Assembly (NCBI GenBank): GCA_965112735.1
Contig: OZ218951.1
Coordinates: 5,924,964 to 5,988,963, forward strand
From: Phaeosaccion multiseriatum
Lineage: Eukaryota > Ochrophyta, other classes
Length of the DNA stretch: 64,000 nt
Reading direction: 5' to 3'
Part shown: one piece after another, positions 35,341 to 44,060 of the stretch
Numbering within the stretch: the first letter of the stretch is position 1
How the letters are laid out: every line of letters starts with the position of its first letter
The notes under the pieces: model-generated
The model's database searches: none
What the model saw: the letters and a program-made list of their open reading frames with translations, nothing else
What the model was told of the DNA's origin: nothing
Position numbers and translations under genes: made by a program

Positions 35341-37295
35341 TCACAGGTCGGATCCTCCGAGGCGGCTCTGCTGCAGAAGCTGGACATGTTGCCCTTCTCG
35401 TATGCGCTTGTCATCAGCTCCGTCTACGATAACGGTGAGCAGAGGAGGGCGAAGGGAGGGGGGAAGAGAGGGCGGTCTTAGGGAGGAAGAGGTGGTTCGC
35501 TGACTTGGTGCATGGTTTGACGCGATTGACTTGGCTGCGCTGTCCAAGAGCAGAGGGGCCGCCTCCGGGCAAGCACTCCCGCCCCTGTTCCTGTTCCAAC
35601 TTGGCGCTAGACGAACGGACTTGGCTCCTCCCGATGCGTTGGCTTTGATGCTCTGAGACGCTCCCCCGTCTGTGCGACACCTCGCGTCTTCGAAGGGAGG
35701 CACATTTTGTTTTCCCTTCGTCTTGGTCTTCTTTGGTCTTCCAGTTTCGCGCTTCGCGTTGTTGACTCAAGCGTTCCTCTCTTCCGCTCTTTTGCCCGCT
35801 GCTGTCGCCATCTGACCGCTCTGCACGCACACGCACGTCTCCTCTGTGTAGGCTCTCTGTTCGACGCCGCGGTGCTGGACCTGACCCCTGAGGACCTCAC
35901 GAATCGCTTCAAGAAGTGAGTCGTGCGGCATTTCCTAATGCCTGTGAGGCTGTTTTCTCTGCCTTCTTTGTAAGTCTTTCCTTTACTCACGTCTCTCTCT
36001 CTCCTCTCCTCTCTCCTCGTTCAGCGCTGTGCGCAACGTGGCTGCGGTGTGCCTGGAGCTCGGGTACCCCACCCTTGCGTCCCTGCCCCACTCCATCGGC
36101 AACGCCTTCCGCACGCTCGTGGCGGTGGCTGTGGAGTGCGAGACGTTCACCTTCGAGAAGGCCACGCCCTACAAGGTCAGTGGGATGGGGAGATGGACCG
36201 GGCGGGGTGAGGGGTGGTCTCCATTTTTCGTTCTTTTGCCCTTCACTGTTCCGCCTCTGATTCTGTACCGAACAACCGTGCGTGTTCCTTCGCAGGAGGC
36301 CCTCGCTGCCTAGGCACAAGCTGGTGACGGTCACGGGACCCCAGGGACGGCGGGGTGGAAGCAGTAGCAGGGGCGGAGCGGGAGCGCGGCGGGCGCTGTT
36401 TCCAGGGGTTGGCAGAGTGTAGGCAGAGCAGGCAGAGCAGAGCTGTCTCTGCGCCCATACGACTCTATCGCCCGAGAGGGGTCGACCAACGCTACGCGTT
36501 TTAAGACGGTCAAAGAGGCACTTGTTTCGACTTGTTGTCTGAGGCTTGAGGTTGGTTTTTGCCCGCGTCGGAATGAGGGTTTCCAGATTGCCATATTTGC
36601 AGGGTGAGTCACCTCGTCCTAAAAAAAGTGAGAAAGAGATGAACATGGCAGCTAAGCAGCAGCATCGCAGGCGCTGTAAGGCTCCGCTCATCAAAATGGT
36701 GGCCTCCTTGGCCCTTGTGGCGCGGAGTGCCGTGTGCTTCGCCGGGCCCCCGACCTTCGGCATTGACAGAAGTGGCAGTCCGAAAAAGGCCCCTTGCACG
36801 TATGGCGCGACCCCCCCCCATGAGTGTGGCGGCGGGACGAGGCGGCAGAGCTCGAGGAGGATGCAAGCAAGGAGGGGTGCTTTTGCCGGGCCTGTTGCTG
36901 CTGCTGCGCGGAGAAGGGGGAGGGCACTGCCCAGAAGGGGCCGCGCCGGCCTGGCGATGGTGCCTTCGGGAGTGGGCAGTGGGAGGGCAGAGGCCGAGTC
37001 AGAGGTGGCGGCGGCAGAGGCGGCGGCGGCATCGGGGCCAGACTCTCCTGTCCAGATCGAGCAGCTGGCAGAGGCGGCCAAGGCAGCCGCCCTGGCGATC
37101 GCTGCAGCCGCCACAGACACCGTCGCCGCCAAGGTAGCGCAAGCAGCAGCGCAGGCAGTGGATGCGGCCGCTGCAGATGAAAAGACGGCGGCGAGGGCAG
37201 CCACGGTGGCTGGAGCGACAGACGAAGCATGGGAACCCACGCCCGCGGGGGCAGGGCCGACTGCCACAGATGCGGAGAATGATGAGGCTGAGCCA
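35341..37295 (+). repeat. Segmental duplication, copy 2
   Basis: This is a direct repeat of 30497-32505, inserted 44 bp after the SHMT stop codon. The exonic parts are almost unchanged: in the P0 exons I see two differences, both synonymous. Introns and the spacer show more substitutions and indels. The right boundary is abrupt: after DEAEP, copy 1 goes on to [10 protein letters not shown] and the SHMT core, while copy 2 goes on to WEATALAVAAAA. Confidence 0.95.
35347..36313 (+). pseudogene. 5'-truncated duplicate of the last four RPLP0 exons
   Basis: Copies of P0 exons 6-9 lie at 35347-35434, 35852-35915, 36025-36175 and 36296-36313, with intact splice sites, phases and stop. The first five exons, the start codon and the promoter are missing. 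The fragment begins right at the acceptor of exon 6, so it could only be translated if spliced to an upstream transcript. It is most simply a non-functional by-product of the segmental duplication. It shares the truncated C-terminus of the full gene, so that ending predates the duplication. Confidence 0.85.
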
Positions 37296-37808
37296 TGGGA
37301 AGCAACCGCGCTGGCGGTGGCTGCAGCAGCCATGGAGAACGCCGCCGCTAAGATAGAGAAGGATACAGAGGCGGCAAAAGCAGAGGGGCAGGCGGCGATG
37401 GATTCGGCCTCACGGGAAGCGGGGAAGGCGATAAAGGTCAAAGCAGCAGAGCTGGGGGTGACTCCAGGAGAACTGGAGCAAAAAGAGGTCGAGGCAATAC
37501 TCAAGCCGGCGTTAAAGGCGACCTCCGCACACGAACTGATGATGATTGCCGCCATCATGGAGAGGGCGTCCTCTATTGTCGCCAAGGCAGCAAATGCGGC
37601 GGCGGAAGAAGCGGGGGCGGTGGTGGCGGCGAACGTGGCAGCCAGGGCAGCAAGAGATGCTGGAGCCGCCACCGAGGCACCAGTGGCGGGGGCGGACCGG
37701 GAGGAGGAGGAGGAGGAGGAGGAGGAGGAGGAAGAGGAGGAGGAGGAGGAGGGAGGAGGAGGAGGAGGAGGAGCAGCAGCAGGAGGAGGAGGAGGAGGAG
37801 GAGGATAG
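36639..37808 (+). CDS. Ala-rich plastid-targeted orphan sharing the SHMT N-terminus, with Glu/Gly-rich tail
   Basis: This is a single-exon frame of 389 residues from ATG 36639, or 387 from ATG 36645, which matches the SHMT start. The first ~217 residues are nearly identical to the SHMT extension: the same hydrophobic run and [10 protein letters not shown], so the same plastid prediction, and the same Ala-rich linker. It then diverges into further Ala/Lys/Glu-rich sequence that is probably helical (MENAAAKIEKDTEAAKAEGQ; AAIMERASSIVAKAANAAAE). It ends in a run of about 18 Glu and a Gly-rich tail. There is no catalytic motif and no known family. The frame has stayed open for more than 1.1 kb, including the duplicated part, which argues for a real gene. 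Either this gene or SHMT could be the source of the shared presequence. The Glu/Gly tail is GGA-type repeat DNA and may vary in length. Confidence 0.65.
   Translation: MNMAAKQQHRRRCKAPLIKMVASLALVARSAVCFAGPPTFGIDRSGSPKKAPCTYGATPPHECGGGTRRQSSRRMQARRGAFAGPVAAAARRRGRALPRRGRAGLAMVPSGVGSGRAEAESEVAAAEAAAASGPDSPVQIEQLAEAAKAAALAIAAAATDTVAAKVAQAAAQAVDAAAADEKTAARAATVAGATDEAWEPTPAGAGPTATDAENDEAEPWEATALAVAAAAMENAAAKIEKDTEAAKAEGQAAMDSASREAGKAIKVKAAELGVTPGELEQKEVEAILKPALKATSAHELMMIAAIMERASSIVAKAANAAAEEAGAVVAANVAARAARDAGAATEAPVAGADREEEEEEEEEEEEEEEEEGGGGGGGAAAGGGGGGGG
37700..37805. repeat. (GGA)n trinucleotide tract
   Basis: An imperfect GGA/GAG run encodes the Glu run and then the Gly-rich tail of the Ala-rich protein; the change from Glu to Gly follows from a frame shift of the same triplet within the repeat. 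Confidence 0.85.
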
Positions 37809-38515
37809 AGGGGGGAGGATGAGGGGAGAGGACACGAGTCTAGATAGAATAGATGCAGAAAGGTTTTAATTATAAGGCGTGGGTAGAAACAGCGCGAAAA
37901 CCAGAGCCAAGAGCGGCCAGGCAGATTCAGATAAAAAATATGCAGTATATATATATAAAAGGAAATTGAGATCAGAGAAGGCGGCAGAGTGCAGTGTACT
38001 CGCTGTTCCCTGCAATGACAGACCTCCTTCCCTCTGCATCTGCCCGGTCGAGAGTGGCAGCTTCTTGGCCTTTGAATAATTTAAGGCCGTGCAATGCCCG
38101 GCTTGTGTATCTATCACCTGACTTATCATTGCCGCCGCCTCTGTGGCTCAATGTGCCGATATCCCTTTGCCGCGGCTCTTTGAATGACTCATTTCTGGAA
38201 CAAGCTCTGCCGCCGACGCTGCAAGCGCTGCTATCTCTCCGCCATAAGAACCCAGTCCCATCTCCTCTTGGCAGTGCTATTGACACTCCAAATCCCCCCC
38301 CCTCCTCCCTGCACTGTCTGTGCAATTTTTACACAATATTTGTCTTGCCGTAAGCCCTTGGTACGGTTTCCCTGGCACCGGACTGAGCACCGACCACCAC
38401 ACGTCGCTGCCTTCGTCACCCCGCCTCCTTCCCCATGTCATCTCTGCATCCTCCCCTCCTGCCCTTCTGATGTTGGCGGACGGCCATGCGCACGCCCCCC
38501 AGCCGCCCCATCCAC
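37809..38515. other. Convergent 3' flanks, no gene seen
   Basis: About 700 bp lie between the ends of the Ala-rich gene (plus) and P450 copy A (minus). The left part is AT-rich and includes a short TA run near 37945-37960 and several possible polyadenylation-like AATAAA/ATAAAA elements. Short frames on both strands (for example 37994-38353 plus) show no family features. Confidence 0.5.
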
Positions 38516-40719
38516 TCACTCGCGATTCTTGACGATGACGTGGACTTGATCGGGCTGCACATTTTTTTGGGCAGTTGGTGATTCGGCAGAAGAAGGAGGA
38601 GGGAAGAAGACGGGGGGGAGAGATGGTGAGAAGGGGACGAGCAGGGCGGCAGCACGTACAGGCACGCACCCCCAGAGCGAAGGATGTGACGGCGCGTGTC
38701 TTAGGCTTGGTCTCGTCGGGGCGCACGTCGAAGCGCTTGAAGATGCCCGCCAGCGCCGCCACGGCCTCAAGCTGAGCCATCTCCTGGCCGGGGCAGCGCC
38801 GCACTCCGCCCCCAAAGGGCGTGGCGTGCTGCGGCTTGTGGTTCACCGTCGTCGTCGTCACGGCAGGCGCGCCACGCGGGGATAGCGCCAGGAGAGCCTC
38901 CTCGCGCTCCTCCTGCGAGAGCCAGCGCTCGGGCACGAAGTCGAGTGGGCGGCTGAAGTTGGCCTCGTCGCGGGCGATTATACCCAACAGGCAGAACACC
39001 ACAGAGCCCTGCTCGAGGTGGGTCCAGAGAAGAATAATGAGAACAAAGCAATACTCTTGTCGCAGGAGCGTTTGAGTAGGCACGTGACCGTGCTCGCACA
39101 GGAGTAGCCGTGCATCCGAGTGGAGGAGGGTGGGTGGGGGAACGAAATACGCACCTTGGGTCTTACCCTCCCGCTGGGCAGAGTCGTGTCCGACAGGGCC
39201 TGCATAGCCAGGTTGGAGGCGGGGCCATACAGTCTGAGCGTCTCGTGCACCACGGCCTTGGTGTAGCGCAGGGCCTCCAGCTGCTCGAAGCTGTCCGGCA
39301 GAGCGCCTGGAGAGGGCCCCAGCATACTGTCGAGCTCTCTCTGGAGCTTGCGCTGCTTGTCGGGGTTGGCGGCGAGCAGGCTCACTGCAAAGGCGCAGGT
39401 TGCACCCGTGGTGTCCCGCCCTGTGTGTTTGGTGTTGACGAAGCAGGGGAGGGAAAAAGCAGGAAGGCGTCAGACAACAGGAAATAGCCCCCCGCACAAG
39501 CACGACGCTCAGTCTTGCTCAGGCCAAGTGCAAGCCCCACAGGCGCGGCGCTCACCTGCGACGAGGAAGCTCTTGAGCTGATGGAGGATAACGGTGTCGT
39601 GAGCTTTCTGCTCCTTGGCAGAGAGCTTCTTGCGATCTGCTTGCTCTACTTGCTGGACCATCTTCCTCAGCAAGACCCCCGTTCCCCCATCAGTCGCCTC
39701 GTCTCCTCCGTCACCACCACCGGTGCTCTTCACGCCATCCCCGTGTTGCTTCTCCCCCTCGACTGTCCCATCCTTGTCTGTTCTGGCTGCGTCCAGGAAA
39801 GTCTGCATGAGGTGCTCAACGTACGCATCTGCCTCCAAGAACGCCTTCTTTCTCGGCATGAGGAAGGACAGCGCCTCCGGCACCACCTTCCACTGCATTG
39901 CAAAGAGCGGATCGAAGAGGAGACTCTGCATCACTCCGAAGTACGCCTCCAGTGCGGCGGAGGTCTTGGTGTCCGGATCGTCGGTGAAAGCGCGAAGGTC
40001 GTGGGAAAAGCCAATCTGGGGACCACGTGAATGAGCGTGTGCAGGTTCAGGAAGGAGTAGAGTATGCCATGTCGACATCCATTGCAAACTCCTCGCCCTC
40101 CTTAGCCCATACGTGCGCATCATATGCTTACCTTTACAGTGGTTGCGGTGAAGAGAGTGGTGAAGCTTTCCTTCGCATCCACCCTCCCCCCGGGAGCGGC
40201 AGCCCACACACCCAGCATCCTCCGCACCATCTCATTCACCGTCGGGCAAATGACGCGAATGTTCTTGTGCAAAAACCCCGAGGAGATGAGCCGTCGAGTC
40301 ATTCCCCACTCCTCTCCTTCGGCTCCAAACACGCTCTTCTCCAATCCCTTCGACACAGCCTGGAGCGCCTCCCATCTTCGAAATACCTTGGGTCGCTTGC
40401 TGAGTACAAACGCCACGTCGACGGGGTTCGTTACGCAAACAGTTGCGTATCCTCCAATGTTGAGGTCGTATTCGCCCCCGAAATGCTTGTGCCAATACTC
40501 GAGGTAAGTGTGTATTGTAGAGAGGTCCTTGATCATGCCCAGATGACCACCGAGAGGGCCCAGCCAGCCAGGCAGACCGGGTGGGCTATTTCGCTGTTCT
40601 TTCAGAGAGGATGAAACGCTGCGCCACACGACTAGCATGCAGAAACAGGAAAGAGAAAAAAATATCCGTCCCCATGGCACCTCCCCCGTCGCCAGGGAGT
40701 TGCTGACAAGCCACCCCAT
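38516..40719 (-). CDS. Cytochrome P450, copy A
   Basis: Five exons with consistent phases: 40719-40132, 40015-39556, 39420-39155, 39008-38670 and 38554-38516 (563 residues). The protein is a membrane-anchored haem monooxygenase. An N-terminal hydrophobic anchor (FFSLSCFCMLVV) is followed by the proline hinge PPGLPGWLGPLGG. The I-helix oxygen-binding motif is AGRDTT, split by intron 2. The K-helix ExxR is ETLR. The haem loop FGGGVRRCPGQ carries the Cys ligand. A low-complexity Gly/Asp insertion lies before the I-helix. It is paralogous along its whole length to copy B (41126-43781), which faces away from it. Exon 1 is uninterrupted where copy B has an intron (at PVD/VAFVL). Substrate and CYP family cannot be assigned from sequence alone. 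Confidence 0.93.
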
Positions 40720-40849
40720 ACTCTCGTTCTTTTAATCCAAACTTCGACGACCAGGCATGGAGCAGAGCTAGACGCTAAGACGGGGGAGGGCAGGGCAGGC
40801 GCCTACTTTATTGACTTAATAGGAATCACCTAAGAAACTGAAAGTGTGA

Positions 40850-40910
<61 letters not shown>

Positions 40911-41125
40911 GTGCAGGTGTCGCTGTGTCTCCGGGGCCCTAAAGGAGCCGGTAACTCCCCCTCTAGGGCGGGGAGGGGGAGTGCGGGACGGGCAGGGGAG
41001 GGAGGGAAGGGAAGAAGGGTATAGCCGTAGCCAACTGTGAATCGGGATGTAGAACACACCTTCTGCTGACTCGAGCAATTAGATCGCAGAAAAAAGAATA
41101 AAATCGCAATATTGGAAAAGGAGAA
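40720..41125. promoter_or_regulatory. Bidirectional promoter region of the P450 pair, with (GT)n
   Basis: These 406 bp lie between the two divergent ATGs and must contain both promoters. A (GT)n run of about 29 units lies at 40852-40909, followed by GC-rich purine tracts. A short AT-rich patch (aaaaaagaataaaatcgcaa) lies about 30 bp before the copy B start. Confidence 0.55.
40852..40909. repeat. (GT)n microsatellite, about 29 units
   Basis: An uninterrupted GT dinucleotide run lies between the two divergent P450 genes. Runs of this length can adopt Z-DNA and mutate rapidly. Confidence 0.95.
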
Positions 41126-43781
41126 ATGGACGCAGTGACGGGAGAGGGATCGGGTGGTGTTGTGCCATGGTGGTGGGTCTTGTCTCTCCTCTGCTGCTTC
41201 GGGTTGGTCGTGTGGCGCAGCTTTTCATCCTCTTTGCAAGAGAAGTACAATACGCCGCCCGGTCTTCCTCGCTGGCTGGGACCACTCGGTGGTCATATCG
41301 CTCTCCTGGACTCAAGGATGCACGAACACCTCGAGCACTGGTACAAGTATTTTGGGGGCGCGGCGTTTGACATGTACATTGCGGGGTATCCTACTGTTTG
41401 TGTGACAGACCCCGTCGACGGTGAGTGATTAGCTCACCACAGCGAAGTGTCTAAGTGTGTTCGTTCCTCCTTTTCTCTCTCTCACCCCCCCCCACTATTC
41501 ATTCTATCCTCACTCCCTTTAGTGTGTGTTTCCAGATGGGCTCATCCTCTTTTTCGCTCCGCTCTCCCCTTTAGTGGCTTTCGTGCTGACCAGGCGACCA
41601 AAGTTGTTTCGTAGATGGGATATGGTCGACCAGATGTTGAAGGGCATACACGCCGAGCGCGGCGTATTTGGAGCCGAAGGAGAGGAGTGGGGAGTGGCTC
41701 GACGGCTCATTTCCTCGGGCTTCTTGCACAAGAACATTCGACTCATTTGCCCGACGGTCAGTGAGATGGTGCGGAGGATGCTGGACGTGTGGGCGGTCGC
41801 TCCCGGGGGGAAGGTGGACGCGAAGGAAAGCTTCACCACTCTCTTCACCGCCACCACAGTGAAGGTAAGTATGACGGATTAAAGAGGAAGGGGAAGAGGA
41901 AGGGTAGCTGCACTTGTTGCGCATGGAGGGGCTAGACTGGGCGTGCAGTGTATGCCTCATCTCAGGCTCAGACTCCTTCCTGACCTGCACCCTTCCCGTG
42001 GCCCTAGATTGGCTTAGTGTATGCCTTATCTCAGGCTCACACTCCTTCCTGACCTGCACCCTTCCCGTGGCCCTAGATTGGCTTTTCCCACGACCTTCGA
42101 GCCTTCACCGACAATCCGGACACAAAGACCTCCGCAGCGATTGAGCGGTACTTCGGAGTGATGCATGGTCTCCTCTTCGATCCGCTCTTTGCACTGCAGT
42201 GGAAGTTGGTGCCGGAGGCGCTGTCCTTCCTCATGCCGAGAAAGAAGGCGTTCTTGGAGGCAGATGCGCACGTCGAGCACCTCATGCAGACTTTCCTGGA
42301 CGCAGCCAGAACAGACTTGAAGGGTGGGGCAGGGGAGGGGGGCAATGGCCCGGAAAGCACAGGTGCTAATGGGGGAGGTGACAAGACGAGTGCGGGGGGA
42401 ACGGGGGTCTTGCTGAGGAAGATGGCCCAGCAAGCGGAGCAAGCAAATCGCAAGAATCTCTCTGCCAAGGAGCAGAAAGCTCATGACACCGTTATCCTCC
42501 ATCAGCTCAAGAGCTTCCTCCTCGCAGGTGAGCACCGCGCCTGTGGGGCTTGCACTTGAGGCATGAGCAAGACTGAGCGTCATGCTTGTGCGGTGGGCTG
42601 ATGCCTGATGTCTGACGCCTTCCTACTTTTTCCCTCCCCTGCTTCGTCAACACCAACCACACAGGGCGGGACACCACGGGTGCAACCTCCGCCTTTGCAG
42701 TGAGCCTGCTCGCCGCCAACCCCGACAAGCAGCGCAAGCTCCAGAGAGAGCTCGACAGCATGCTGGGGCCCTCTCCAGGCGCTCTGCCGGACAGCTTCGA
42801 GCAGCTGGAGGCCCTGCGCTACACCAAGGCCGTGGTGCACGAGACGCTCAGACTGCACGGCCCCGCCACCAACTTGGCTAATCAGGCCCTGTCGGACACG
42901 ACTCTGCCCAGCGGGAGGGTAAGACCCAAGGTGCGTGCCTACGTAGGTCGTCGTGTGTGTGTTGCGTGGCAATCTGCGTGGGCAGGGGCAGGGTAGGGAG
43001 ACAGAGCACAGTTTGACAAAGGGATGATGCAAGCCCCTTTCCAAAGAAGCCGCAAACGGCTCCCAGCTGCTCCTGTGCGAGCCTGGTCACACTCTCTCCT
43101 TAAATCCTCCTACCACTGTGTAACGGTATTGCTTCGTTCTCATGTTGCGGCCGGCCCACCTCGAGAAGGGCTCTCTGACGATGTGCCTGATGGCTGCCAT
43201 GGCCCGCGACGAGGCCAACTTCAGCCGCCCACTCGACTTCGTGCCCGAGCGCTGGCTCTCGCAGGAGGAGCGCGAGGAGGCTCTCCTGGCGACCCCGTTG
43301 GGGGGAGGGCAGTCCCAGGGGGGTGCGCCTGCTCCGACGACGAAGACAGTGAACCACAAGCCGGACCTTGCGATACCCTTCGGGAGCGGAGTGCGGCGCT
43401 GCCCCGGCCAGGGGATGGCTCAGCTTGAGATCGTGGCGGCGCTGGCGGGCATCTTCAAGCGCTTCGACATGCGCCCCGACGAGACCAAGCCTAAGACACG
43501 CGCCGTCACATCCTTCGCTCTGGGGGTGCGTGTGTGCGTGAGTGTGTGTGTGCGTGTGTGCGTGTGTGCGTGCGTGCGTGTGTGTGTGTCTGAACTGGAG
43601 TGGAGCCTTTTCATTGTTTGGCGACCTCAAGAGTCTGAGAAGGAGGCGAGGATGGTGCTCGCTGCTCGCTGCCCCCCTGCTCGTCCCCTTCTCACCCCCC
43701 ATCCCCCTATCCTCCTTCTTCTGCCTAACCCAACTGCCGCAGCCCGATCAAGTCCACGTCGTCGTCAAGAATCGCGAGTAG
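41126..43781 (+). CDS. Cytochrome P450, copy B
   Basis: Six exons with consistent phases: 41126-41420, 41575-41864, 42077-42527, 42665-42930, 43169-43525 and 43743-43781 (565 residues). It has the same architecture as copy A: anchor (WWVLSLLCCFGLVVW), PPGLPRWLGPLGG, AGRDTT, ETLR and haem loop FGSGVRRCPGQ, ending PDQVHVVVKNRE. The 88-residue exon with ETLR differs from copy A at only about four positions, while the N-terminal region is clearly more diverged. Compared with A it has one extra intron (41421-41574), with the codon GTG/GTC split after PVD. A decoy duplication of the exon 3 acceptor region lies at about 41945-42015: a 60-70-bp tandem copy including cccgtggccctagattggct. Function is likely the same as copy A's or a variant of it. 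Confidence 0.93.
41944..42080. repeat. Tandem duplication spanning the acceptor of P450-B exon 3
   Basis: Two copies of a segment of about 65 bp (tgcctcatctcaggctca... to ...ggccctagattggctt) lie in tandem. Both carry a complete splice acceptor (ccctag) and the start of exon 3, but only the second continues into the conserved coding sequence SHDLRAFTD. Mis-splicing to the first acceptor would add a short out-of-place segment. Confidence 0.8.
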
Positions 43782-44060
43782 CGATGCGGCGGGCGGGGTT
43801 TGCCCGTCGGAGCCATGCCCACTGAGCCCAAAAAAGGGCTGTACATTGAACATGCTCAGCTGGGGGGCTTACGCGACAGCTGGGGGGCTCGGTGAGCTCC
43901 ATTCGAAAACACCCTCTCCCACAGATTACTTCACTTACTTTTTTGTAAGAGAAGTGTTGTCTATTAATTTAACACAGCAAAGGTCAAGGCTAAGCAAAGC
44001 CGCTATGTGCCCAGTCACTGCGGTGCTTGTCACAACCCCCTGATGCCGCTGCTGCCTGCT

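Noticed and set aside
35347-36313. A second functional RPLP0 gene
   Set aside because: It has no exons 1-5, start codon or promoter; only the last four exons were duplicated.
35987-37672. 561-codon minus-strand frame
   Set aside because: It is antisense to the Ala-rich gene and the P0 fragment; long antisense frames are expected opposite Ala-rich GC-rich codons.
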